From positions 18,706,607 through 18,770,606 of the forward strand of contig CM043877.1 in assembly GCA_023846275.1 (NCBI GenBank): a stretch of DNA of 64,000 bases, read 5' to 3'. The number at the start of each line of letters is the position of its first letter. The stretch's first letter is position 1. Source of the stretch: Vanilla planifolia. Its lineage: Eukaryota; Streptophyta; Magnoliopsida; Asparagales; Orchidaceae. A program made the position numbers and the translations under genes. Shown here piece after piece: positions 49,601 through 61,000 of this stretch. The notes under the pieces are model-generated. The model saw only the letters and a list, made by a program, of their open reading frames with translations. It was not told the origin of the DNA and made no database searches.

Positions 49601-51000
49601 TCATCATACTCTTATGATTTTAATAACTTGGTTTAGCCATCTTAAGCCATTAAAGGATCATCCAATGTAATATTTGTCATAGTACTAATATGATAGTATA
49701 TTACCTTAAACTTCATGCAAGGCCAGTACCTATACCATTATTATATTATGATTTGGCAATTTAACACACCGTACAATACAATACACATATTATCTTGTAC
49801 AATTAACTAACTATTTAACAGTAACTTGGTGCTCTTCGTAGTAGTATGATCCAACAAATCGCTAATGCAATACTTTAGTAAACTATTGTACATCTTACAA
49901 AACCCAACACTCTTCTCTTCGTTTGATGAACTTGGCACCCATACCTCTCTCTCCAACAAAATCAATTTTCTCACCATATCTCTTCCATACAACTAAGGCT
50001 TGCCTCTACTTTACTTATTGAACTCAAGCTCTTCCTGAATCTTTTTTTAGCTACTCGTACAACAATTTGATGACAAACTCGCATAGTAACCAAAATAATA
50101 AAATGATGAAAATAGAGTATACCTTGCTAGCTATTTAGTTGAACCCATGAGTTGCAATGCCTTCTCAATCAGAGCTGTCTCCATAACTCTTAGTAGCTTG
50201 TTGTAATTATAAGCGACATCTCGCTTAATATCCCAACTAGTCGAATGCTCACTCATAAACACTTATGCATAAGAAAGGAAAGAGAATTTTATAATGTAGT
50301 AGCCATCATCATAATTTGTATATTTGTTATTATTATTATTAAATGCCTAAAAATTTAGGAAATTGTTTATGAGCACACATGTGCTTAACCACATTATTAT
50401 TATTGTCAAAAGACACTTATTAAGCTATTGTCATTCTGTCAAATATACATTCCTTTCACATGAAAAATTGATGGACACTTTAAGTATTAAAATTAAAATT
50501 CTACTCTTATGATATTTTGTTACTTGTAAATCTATCCTTCGCCAATCAGATTTGATTTAAGTCAAATTTTTTGAAATTGTAAATCTACCTCAGTGCATCC
50601 AACATTCTCATATTTGTAAATCTTTCATATATCAATCAAATTTTACATAAGCCAAAATTCTCAAAATTACAAATCTTTCCTAAGAAATCTTTTGATAATT
50701 AGAAGTATACATACATCTCTAAGAATTCATAAAACATTTTTTAAGTTTTCAAAAATTATAAATTTAATATCATTGAGTTTTTCTAGAAGAGATTGTTCTA
50801 TTAATATGTTCAAATAATATTTTTTTACTAAGATTAAGCTTATGACATAATATTTTATAATTATTTTAATATTTTTATGTATAAATAATATATTTTAAGA
50901 AATTAACTTCATCAAATTCAATCATACTTAATCACAATATTTCTTGCTTGATTTTAAGGTTTTTATTTTTTATCATAGTTAGAAATTGAGGATTGTTATA
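46620..51000 (-). repeat. antisense LTR of the same family inserted into pol
   Basis: On the minus strand this begins TATAACAATCCTC at 51000, just after a purine run (GAAGAAAAGAT) like a polypurine tract. It then follows the same order as the 3' LTR at 52365: the string ATTTATACATAAAAATRTTAAAA, AATTTATAATTTTTGAA, the ATCATA-rich modules, TTTGATAACTTGTGATGTA, and a tail matching the 5' LTR around 42840-42970 (ATTAGTGTTTA, AGAAGATCA, AAGAT.TGAGAGT). It looks like a solo or truncated LTR copy lying backwards between RNase H and integrase. Left edge approximate. Confidence 0.72.
47760..50560. repeat. 1.39-kb tandem module duplication in the antisense LTR
   Basis: About 47860-49240 and 49245-50560 are direct copies offset by about 1387 bp. 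They share ordered landmarks: TTATAATAAAA, TTCATATTGTACA / TTCATATCATACA, ATACAACTAAGGC, CACTTATGCAT, and TATTATTATTATT. A short extra start of a unit is seen at about 47766 (ATGCTACATCATAAATTATAG). Short open frames within (for example 48661-48849) are not genes. Confidence 0.85.
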
Positions 51001-51159
51001 ATCTTTTCTTCATAAAAAAATTATCTAAATATTTTAAGACAATCTGTTATAAAAATCAAGGTTATTATATAGAGAGTTATTATTAAAGAAAATATATAAC
51101 TCTAAATATTAATTTACTTTAGAGAAAATAAAATATATAAAAAAGTAAGACAATGATAT

Positions 51160-52140
51160 TGATGATTAGACATAAAGGAAGATGTTTCAAACTAGTCAAA
51201 AAATGTTTAGTTTTCTAGTATGTTAGAGGGGAGCAACAAATGAAAATAGAACTATTATGACTCTTGCCTATTTTAGAATAGAAATGAAAGAAAGTAGTTA
51301 TAGATTTTGTGGTTGGATTACCCTAATCACTTATCGATCATGATTCAAAATAGGTGATTGTGAATAGATTAACTAAATCTGCTTATTTCCTTACAATTAA
51401 AATCACTTAGCTAAGAAATTAATTTAAGTTTATATGAATTAAATTATAAAGTTATATAATGTACCAAAACTTATCATCTCAAATAAGGATCTTATATTCA
51501 CTTCTCATTTCTAGAAAGGTATGCATCAAGTTAGTATGAGTTTAAGATTCAATACAATCTTCCATCCACAAATTAATAAACAAATAGAAAAAAATAAAAA
51601 AACAACTTTGAGAGACTTGTTGAAGCTTTGTATCTTAAACTTGATGGATACTAAAAAAGTCACTTATTATTTATTAAATTTGCATATAATAATAGTTATT
51701 AATCAAACATTAGAATGATATAATGTGAAGCACTCTATGGAATAGAATCTTAATCACTCCTATATTGGAGTGTAGGAAAAGAGATAATCTTACTAGGTCC
51801 TGAGTTTATAAAAAAAGATACAAAAAAAGTTTAGAATTATTCAAGATAAGATGAAAGTAGTCTAGGATAGACAAGAAATATTTTGACATAAAACATAAAC
51901 AGATAGAGTTTCAAGAAGGGAAACATGTATTCATTAAATTGAGTTTAACCAAGGGTATCATAAGATTTGAAAAGTTTAAAAAATTAAAGCCTAAATTCAT
52001 TAAACATTTTGAAATTTTAAAAAGAGTTAAGCAAGTAGCATACTCGATTACTTTGTCTCCTTAAGAGTACATAATGTGTTTCACATATCATCTTTAAGAA
52101 GATGCATCCCAAACCCCTCTTATATAGGTAATTATATAGA
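51160..52140 (+). pseudogene. integrase relic of the nested element
   Basis: The plus strand reads, with stops, KKCLVF...GEQQMKIELL (usual KCLTCQQVKAEHQRPAGLL) near 51195, VIDFVVGLP near 51300 (first catalytic Asp region), VIVNRLTKSAYFLTIKIT near 51355, FHPQINKQIEK near 51550 (usual FHPQTDGQSER), and the C-terminal stretch FQEGKHVFIKLSLTKGIIRF near 51910. It resumes the reading of the pol interrupted by the antisense LTR. Confidence 0.85.
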
Positions 52141-52351
52141 TCCATATGTAAAAATATAGATAAATCTAGCCTATTTAAATATACCAATATTTATACTAGA
52201 TAAATAGGAGAAGAGGCTAAAGAATAAAGGTCATTCTAATGGCTAACATTTTGAGAAAATGACAAACAAAAATAAAAACTACTTGAGAAGTAGAGGCCAA
52301 TATGATCAACCAATATCTAGAGCTTTTTTAAAATTTTGAGACAATTTTTAT

Positions 52352-52363
52352 AAAAAGGGAAGA
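52352..52363 (+). other. polypurine tract
   Basis: AAAAAGGGAAGA directly before the 3' LTR start (TATAAAAATATT at 52365), the usual primer for plus-strand DNA synthesis. Confidence 0.65.
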
Positions 52364-52364
52364 C

Positions 52365-55300
52365 TATAAAAATATTCATTTTTTTAGAAAATTTAAGATA
52401 TGATAAATCTTAGAATTAAGCCAATATAATTATGATGAGAAATATTTTGATATTATAAAGTCAAAATTTTAAAATATGATATTTATACATAAAAATGTTA
52501 AAATATTTATATAATTTTGGAAAGTATGTCATAATTTTTAATTTGGTCAAAAATATTATTCGAATGCATTAATAAAAAGAACTCTTTAAAATAAAGCTAA
52601 TGATATTAAGTTTATAATTTTTGAATAACTAATTAATTATGAATTATTAAAAATTATGATATAATTTTTTCTAGAATTTAGTGATGACAAATTTTTAATT
52701 TTCATGCTTAGGGTCTATGTTAGGTCTTATGTGAAAAAATGTTTGGGATTACAATGATGGTGCCAACAGCTTATAAAAAATCAATTTTTGTAGTGGTTGA
52801 AATTGATGTAATTATTACACCTATCTCTTATAAAAGTAGCAATTGATGTTTTTCCCATGGTATGAGGCTTAAATAGAGATGGTAACCAATGAAGGTGAGG
52901 AAAGAACCAAGTCAAGAAGGGAAATGTGTTGTTGAAGCCTAAGGGGAGAACTTGGAAGCAAGAAGAGATATACATTTATGTGATTTTGTTATTAAATTTC
53001 CTTCAGTTGTATGTAAATAAAAGTATATATATGTTGTGATTTGAGTAAGAATAGTGTTTTAGATGGTTTGAATGTGGTTTGAAGTGAAACTAAAAGAGTT
53101 AAAGAAACTATCTACTGATGCATATTACACATGTATGTTGGTCTACATTATATTGTATGCTAAACCTAAAACTAATAAGAATATGAGACTTGGTTTGTAT
53201 AATGAGATGTCATATGAGGTTTTGAGAATATCATAGTGAATGATTACTTAGGTCATATTAGTATGGAGGGTTGTGAGACTAGTCTGAATTAGCAATTTTA
53301 TTGGGGCAATACGTGGATCATACTTGTGAGATATGGTTTGGGATGTGCATAATATATGATAGTAGTTATATGATATGGAATCATACAATAGATTATTATG
53401 CATGTACGATGGGCAAGATCGTATGGTACGATGTGTCGAATACCTTAAAGAAATGTATCATATTAGACAATGTAGATATCGTATATGTTCAATAGGTTAT
53501 AGTTAAGTTAGAAGGCTAGTTAAAGAGAGAATTATAATCATATAGTATAATATGAGAGATCTTACTATACAACTAATGAGAAATAAAAGATTGTTACATT
53601 ATATGGGATGGTTAACAAAAATCAAAGATCATATGGTACAACTCTTGTGATCATATTGTATGATCAAGAATAAAGTCACATTGGTTAGAGGAAGGATTAA
53701 GGATTATATTGCATGATTAGACGGTCATACACATGATATAAGTTTGGATGTTAGCATACTTGATTGGTTATATTATATAATATGAGAATCATATAAGTAT
53801 GATTTAGGATACTAAATTAAGAATTTGGAAAAGAATTAATAGCTTTAAATTATTTAATAAAAGTATTATATATAAGGATATATGTTGATCATTACACATG
53901 CATAGTATCATAACAAAATCTAAGAAAACTAGAGATTGAAAAATGTTGTCATCTTTTAAATTTAGGTAAATAAATCTGATAATTTGTGATGTAATATAAT
54001 ATTATAATTTATATCTAACTAGCTTTTTTTTTACTACATTTTATCATATCATGCTATAATGATATTGGTGTTATTTTTATGACTTTCTAGATAACTAGTT
54101 TGACAAACTTTTGACTTACATGTCATACTATTTGTAATAGTTTTCATACTTATGACATATCATCATAAATAGAATAACTCAGAAGAAATAGAAAAATATA
54201 TAGATTGGAAATTAATATTTGTATAATATAATAATTAGTTTATATGAAGTAATATAAAAGAGATAGTAATTAGTTCCCTACGATATTATCATCATATAGT
54301 TAAAGTCAATATATCTTACATGATCTCGTATGATTGGGCAAAGATACCTTTATACTTAAGGTCAGGATACCCTTACATGATCTTATATTAACTTCAAAGG
54401 TTTAAATTTTTTTTTGCAAATTCTAAGAAAAAAGATAATTAAAATATATTAAATTAATCCTCTTATTTAATAAACCGATAAGCTCTCTCTTATGTCTCAA
54501 AAACCATTTGTAGTGTTTGGATTTTGTGTAAGAAAGCAAAAAAAGAGGGAGAGGAGAATAAAAAAGGAAGAAGGAAGATAAAAACCAAGCAATTCTAGTA
54601 TGGTTCTTTAAGGAGATTTAAAGAAATAAAAAAAGGAAAGAAGAAGAACTCAAGGAAAAAAGAAAAGTTTTTGACCTTATGTCATGGGAATCATATAGTA
54701 ACGTAACATCTCATGCAAGCTTTTCTTAAAGCATGTATTGATTATTGAGGATGTCAAGGAAGTTGATATTGTAAATTTTTCTTAGTATTTGGGTGTTTGG
54801 GATTATTGTTTGCAATAGTAATTATACAAAATGATCACACAAATCTTCTAATATAATCACTACAATAGGAGCTGATAAAGAGCCCTAAATCTAATGTAAA
54901 AAGGTTTGTGGGATGAGAATTGTATTGGTATGAAAACTTGATCGAATAATGCAATTAGTTCAGGAAATGTGCTCAAGGTGATTGTTTATTTGATCCACTA
55001 TCTTTTTAGCAATTATTAAAAGGATCATATAAGTAAGAACTTGTTATTAGACTAATACGATCAATTATGTATTATTAAATAAGAGATTGTGTTTTTTATC
55101 CCTTGTTTGATCAAGCATCTATAATGGATAGTACAAGTATGAAAGATAATTAGACTAATATGATTAGTTCAAGTATGTTTTGAAGAGATCATATTTCTAA
55201 TCTATTATTCAGTCAAGTATATTCTATGGATCGTATTAGTATGAAATTGAGATCAAACATGTACGATTAGTTTATAGAATGTTTAACAGGGATCACTCAT

Positions 55301-55700
55301 GCTATCCTTTGTCTAGCCAATACAAGGTATGGATCTTATAGAATAAAAAGGAAGATCATGTTATATGATATAAAGTTAGAAATATAGAAGTGACCTATTT
55401 ATTAAGGGATGGTTTAAAAATTCCTTTCTTACAAATTAGAAACAAAAAGTAACTTGTTATCAATAAGAGGTAATGTGACTTGTGTGAAAAACGAGAAGAG
55501 TCGATAGAGAAAAAGAGAAAGTTATGAAAAAGATATCTCAAAATCACTATATAGACAAACTAAATAATTGTAACATAAGTAGATTGTTAAATTCTTTAAC
55601 TATATTATTGAATACATTGTGATGTAAGTATTTATATGACATATTATTATTGACATATATTATAATTTTATTATAACACTCTATTTCTATTAATATATTT
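52365..55700 (+). repeat. 3' LTR of the nested element (right end unresolved)
   Basis: Aligned with the 5' LTR to about 54320. Beyond this a second module of the same kind seems to follow: a purine-rich block (54530-54700), then ATCATA/TATGAT-rich sequence (54900-55400), then a TTGTGATGTAA-like string near 55618. This mirrors 52860-52970, 53150-53900 and 53975-54000. The true LTR end may lie further right; no clean CA end was found. Confidence 0.65.
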
Positions 55701-57833
55701 ATATATAAATATATTGTATGACTTATAATATAAATATAAGAACTTATAAATTAAAAAATATGATAAGAACAAAGAAAACAAATGAAAAAAGAAAGAAAAA
55801 AAGAGGTTGATGTTGCATAATGATTGGATATATTACAAGCAAAAAAAGAAAGTGAGAATAATATTACTCTTCTATGACTCTATCTTGTAGCGACTTAATA
55901 GACGAGATATACTTTATCTTTTAGTGTTATGATACTCATAGGTGGGGCCATGATATTTCAAAGGCTTCAACTATGCAAAGATGAGATCCTTCTCCCTCTT
56001 GTGTCTTGGGCACTAAAAGATGGGCTTTGGTATGTCGTAGTTCTAGTTCCTCATCAACATAGAATATTAGTAATAAGGGAAGATAACTACATGATGATGA
56101 GATATTTTATCTTTGGTATCATGGTACTGAGAGTTAAGGCCAAAACATATTAGAGGGTCAGGATATGTGATGATAAGTTTTGATATAAGATTCCTTAAGA
56201 GTAGGCATGAGATCATAAGAGGAATTTAGGCCAAAAAAAGAATGAATATAAAATAGAAGAAAAAAATAAAATAATACAAAATAAAATTGAATATAAAAAG
56301 AAAAAATATGACATATTATAATTTCTATATATTAATAGAACAATATGATGATCATGTATATATCTAAGCTAGATGCATATAAATATAGATGCATTGGTAC
56401 TGAATATCTAGTCATAGATTATCATAAATACAATTATCTTATACATACATAATATCTATCACTTTCACACTCACGAATTACAACAAATTCTTATCCAATG
56501 AATCATTAAGAACTCTTAATTCTGTGAGTGTTAACATCTTAATCCATAATGTAAGAAATGAGTATAATATACTTAGTATATAAACTATTAACCACACATA
56601 ATAAAAAAATATATACAAAATAATGATATAACTCAATAATAAGATAGAGTAATAAATAAAATAATAGTTGTATCAGTACTTGCTTCAATTTTTTATATTT
56701 TGTAATAATTGTATATTGTGTGATATTAATTCTTTTATTTATATGATATTTTATGTAAACAAAATTTAAAATGTGATATCTGTCATCCTGTCTTATTTCG
56801 CATAATTTTAGTGTTCTCAGTTTTATGTTGTTATTTCTTCTTTGCCTAATATATTGTATTTTTTGATGTATTTATCAAGTTTATTTGGAGATTATGATAA
56901 ACAGAACATGACATCTGTATTAAGGTGATCGTCTCTATTATTTTTTTATATTTGTTTCACTTCTAAGGAAGACAACATCTTATCTCATTCCATGCTATCG
57001 ATCTTTGGCTGGTTTAACATATAATGTGATTTTAGGTTCACCAATTTCATGAAATTTTTTTGTATACATAGGTTGCTCAGAGAGTTTTATGTATGATAGG
57101 GGTGTGTCTCTCACTAGTTTTCTTAATGATCTTTGACGGTGATCATTAGAAATGTACCATTCTGGGATCTAATCGACATATTAAAAAAAAGTAACTCAAT
57201 TTTCAAAAGCATATTGATTATTCATTTTTATTTTTGTTTTTAAGTTTTTGTATCTTGGATGACTAAATATATATTTTTTAAATAATGGAAGAGTTTCACT
57301 TTCATTTAATTTAAATACTAAAAATATATGTCTATTTATTTGGCATCAAATTTGAATAATTAAATGACATCAAATTTTATAATACCATATATAGATTCCT
57401 TTTAATAAGCACTTTATGTGATTTCAATGATTACAATAATACTAAAGTCCTCAAAATAAGTGGGTTCTAATGCATCATTAATTTGGGTAATATAAATCAA
57501 ATATATTTTAATTCAAAAAGTTTAAGATGCATTTAAAAATACATTTTATAAGGATTTCAATGTGAGTGTAATCATTATATCATAGATTTTATTTATGATC
57601 AACTTCTAAAATAGATTTTTATTTATGATCAATTTTTATAATACAAATTTGAACTTAGAAATTCAAAAAAGTAAAAAAAAAAAGGAATATCACAAATTTT
57701 ATTTATTTTAAACTATTTTTTAAATTATTTTATTAATATTCCTTTTGAAAATAAAAAATCTAACAATAAAAAAGAGAGAATCCTCTAAACTATGCCATAA
57801 ATTAGATTGTTCCTTTTAATCGCCAAATAACAA
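55701..57833. other. intergenic AT-rich DNA upstream of CK2 alpha
   Basis: Probably includes the tail of the preceding LTR up to about 56900. Two similar strings about 190 bp apart (near 55908 and 56090: GAGATAT...TTTATCTTT..GT.TATGATACT / GAGATATTTTATCTTTGGTATCATGGTACT) are noted. A 74-codon frame at 55929 has no recognisable domain. Confidence 0.5.
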
Positions 57834-57960
57834 TTAAACAACGTTAACAGCATCAGGATCGATATAACAGCTCGTAGGCTTTTTTGCTTGCTGCTGCACC
57901 GATCGCACATCCTCTAGCTCCCTGCCGGGAGATCGGGAGATCGAGGAGGCGGCGGCCGCC
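57834..57960 (+). promoter_or_regulatory. 5' UTR and proximal promoter of CK2 alpha
   Basis: An abrupt rise in GC and CpG about 100 bp before the ATG, ending GGCGGCGGCCGCC before ATGTCC, a strong plant start context. No clear TATA box is seen, in keeping with a broadly expressed gene. Confidence 0.55.
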
Positions 57961-58046
57961 ATGTCCAAGGCTCGGGTTTACGCCGACATCAACGTTCTCC
58001 GCCCCAAGGAATACTGGGACTACGAGTCCCTCACCGTGCAGTGGGG
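57961..58046 (+). CDS. CKA: casein kinase 2 catalytic subunit alpha, first coding exon only
   Basis: The exon encodes 28 codons plus two bases: [18 protein letters not shown] followed by [10 protein letters not shown], the highly conserved N-terminus of plant CK2 alpha (the basic/aromatic segment that packs against the kinase activation loop in the family). The donor GG/GTAAGC leaves phase 2 and would complete a Gly codon, as expected before the ..QDDYEVVRKVGRGKYSEV exon. No further exon is found before the window ends, so the intron is at least 5.95 kb and the kinase lobes are outside. CK2 alpha is a constitutive acidophilic Ser/Thr kinase that joins beta subunits into a tetramer in the nucleus and cytosol. 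An overlapping frame starting at 57884 is a shadow. Confidence 0.93.
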
Positions 58047-61000
58047 GTAAGCCCTTTCGCTACACCTAATCACGGGGGCTTCCTTGTTTGAGATCATGTG
58101 TCCTTTTGCGTTTATGGATTGATGAACTTGCATCTATGCGATGCATGTAACCTGGTTGATTTCGGTCCCTAACTCTGCGTGAATCGGTGATCGGATGACC
58201 GGGGGTTATGTGGTTCATTCAGAGAGTATTCTAGGCTTTGATAGTTATTTTTGTCTTCTATCTGTAACTTTCGGCATCGATGGCTTGTTTTTATCTGCTG
58301 TGTTTCCAATGTCTCTATAAGAATTGCTATCCAAAAAGACTATGTTGTCGAACGGTCACGGTTATCTTCAATGAACGTTCTCTGAATCTATTGAAACTCC
58401 GAAGTGCTTTGATTTTCAGAAAGTGGATATAGTTCACGGTCACAGGATAGCCTATATAGTTGGCTATATAGTGAAGGCTAGGTTATGAATTAGAATCCTC
58501 AATAGCTAATGCTACCACATCTATTACGATGTTTGTATTGTTGATCTAGATTGATGTTTACATTCAGTTGATGAAAATCGGATGTCAACTATCGTGTGAG
58601 GCATTTTAGTTGCTTCATAACTTACAACATGAATCATAAAAGGTAGTTCATGAACTAACAATATTGTGTATCTAATGCTTGACATAGATAAGTTGTGCCA
58701 CCTTGTCATATAAGAAGTAGTACTTTGATGTATGCTATCATTACCTTAGCCAACTATGAACTGGATTGCAAAACGTGGTACATTTAGCTATTTTTTTGTT
58801 CCAAATCTAAGGAACTAACTGTTTATCCCAAGTCTAAGGAGATTCATGCAAAAGAAGGTATTTCCTAATCAAAATAAAAGTTCACATTATTCAACTTTGC
58901 TCATATTGTAAATCTTCATGTCACTACATGAACAATCAAGCCCTTAAACGTGCTAGAGACATGAAAGGTTAAACTTTTCTAATGAGAAATGAGGCCTGTG
59001 GGATTCTCTTGCATCGCCATTCAACAAGGTCCATCGTCAATGGTCATGTCATTTTTTGATGACTTCTTATTAGATAATCATTGTTCCTAAAAGTCTTGTG
59101 CCGGTTTTAAACTAAGCTACTTCAATGCTTGTATTGGAACACATGAATCTTCTCTTACTGTTAATGTAACTTAACATACTAGATATGCTAATCACATTTA
59201 GGTGAACTACATCTTCATCTGCTATGATTGAAACACAATCTGTTGATGAGTGGTAAATGATTATTGATAAAATAGAGGTGCCAACCACCGAAGTGGAACC
59301 ATATGCGTTGGCATTGTAGTAGAAGCAAAAATATTTATTTGAATATAGTTGTTACAACTTTAATAGAAGGTTGGGAAACGTAGGTACATGACAAATAGAA
59401 GGTGAAATAGAAGAAAATAGATGATATAGAGTTAAAATGGATTCATTAATGTTGGGAATAAAACCAGTAAGCATAGGAAGTGCAATTTCTTTTTCATTTT
59501 TGCAACCTATTTAAGAATGAGACATGAACCTGCCATTCTGAAAAATAACTTTATAGTCCTAGGAGGAATCTTTTTTTGTGTAGCCAAACCATATCAAATA
59601 TCCCGTCCTTGAAGTTGACTAACCTTCTGTAAGCATTTGTGATATTTTTGTATTGTTCTCAGCTCTTTTTTGCATCCTTTTGAAGTTATGACTTGTAAAT
59701 GATAAAGTCAACAGATCTATAACAGCAAGATCTACTTATCCTAATAACATTTAAAGTACTCATTCAAAGAAGACCCAATCAATGGACAATAGTTTGATAA
59801 ATCAGCAGTACCCAAAACAATAATACATTCTACCTCTTCTTGATTAACCAAGCATCACAATAAATTCTTGAATTTTCCACTCATATTGGTTTTCGATGAC
59901 CATGAGGATGAATGCTGAAGAAATATTAACTTATTATTGATTTTATTCCAAAGGCCTATAGAAATGAAAAGCTAATATTGCCAATGGATATGATAATCTT
60001 TAATACAAGATGATGTTAAAACATTTCAAGAATGAAAATGTATCATATTCTAGTTTCATATATCTTGTTAAAGGCAATGAATTGAACCATCATTCAATAT
60101 CTCTATTAATCTACAAATTGATTGGAGTTATGATACTTGATTCTATAAGGTAAGCCCCTAATAATTGGTACAAAATCCATATAATATCTTCCTATTATAT
60201 ATCATGCATAAAACAAATATTTTAGAAATCATTGTTTTGTTTTCTTTCATTAGCCATTTGATAAATACAATGCTAGACCAAAATGAGCCATCCATTTTAA
60301 GATAAGGCAAAAGTTGCATTCTTCTTTCATGGCGATAAATTTATCCCCACAAAAATAACCCAAACTTTCTTAGGCATAGTATCTCTATATCAAATGTACT
60401 TAAGGAATTACCAAGCTAAGACACATACCTTAAATACAAAAATCCACCCTTTATGGTTAAATCAATAATAAAGAGAGTTTGGCCAAAATTTAAATAATTA
60501 GAAGTACGACAATAGTCATTTATCAAATCCAATTACTATAAATTATATTTTATGAAGACTAATCAGTCTTCCCAACTCATGCTTACAACAAAAAGTCTTG
60601 GAGAGTTTTTTTTCACATGCTTAAAAATTAGCTTTTGAATGATTAAATGTTTTAAGATTAATGTTTTGAATATAAAATAAATTATGGAAAATGTAAATAT
60701 TGTTGCTAGTATTACAAAGCTTGTGCAGTAGCATAAAGGTATCATAATAGTTTGAATATTTTTTGTAATATTAACTAACAAAGTATCTCATGAAACTTTA
60801 AATACCTAGCTAAATTCAAGTGATTTTGATGCAAGTGCTTAAGTTGTTTTTTGATTTGTTTAAATGCACAGTTAGTTACAAAAATTCATTCAAATTCCAA
60901 TTTTTCGATTATCAATTAGTCATAACATTATTGAAATTTTGGATGATTCACCTAATAGAGTATGACAGAGTCATAGAAACTTCTAACTTCTTGGGTTGTA

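Larger units (their letters stand above)
38490..55700 (+). mobile_element. decayed, nested Ty3/gypsy retrotransposon
   Basis: Plus-strand order: LTR (about 38490-43284), primer site (43285), gag with zinc knuckle, protease, RT and RNase H to about 46350, an antisense LTR insertion (about 46620-51000), integrase (about 51160-52140), polypurine tract (52352-52363), and 3' LTR from 52365. The two flanking LTRs align over more than 1.5 kb in the same order, which proves they belong together. Domain order RT-RNase H-integrase shows Ty3/gypsy. Stops and shifts throughout; not autonomous. The right boundary is uncertain (between about 55.4 and 57 kb). Confidence 0.82.
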
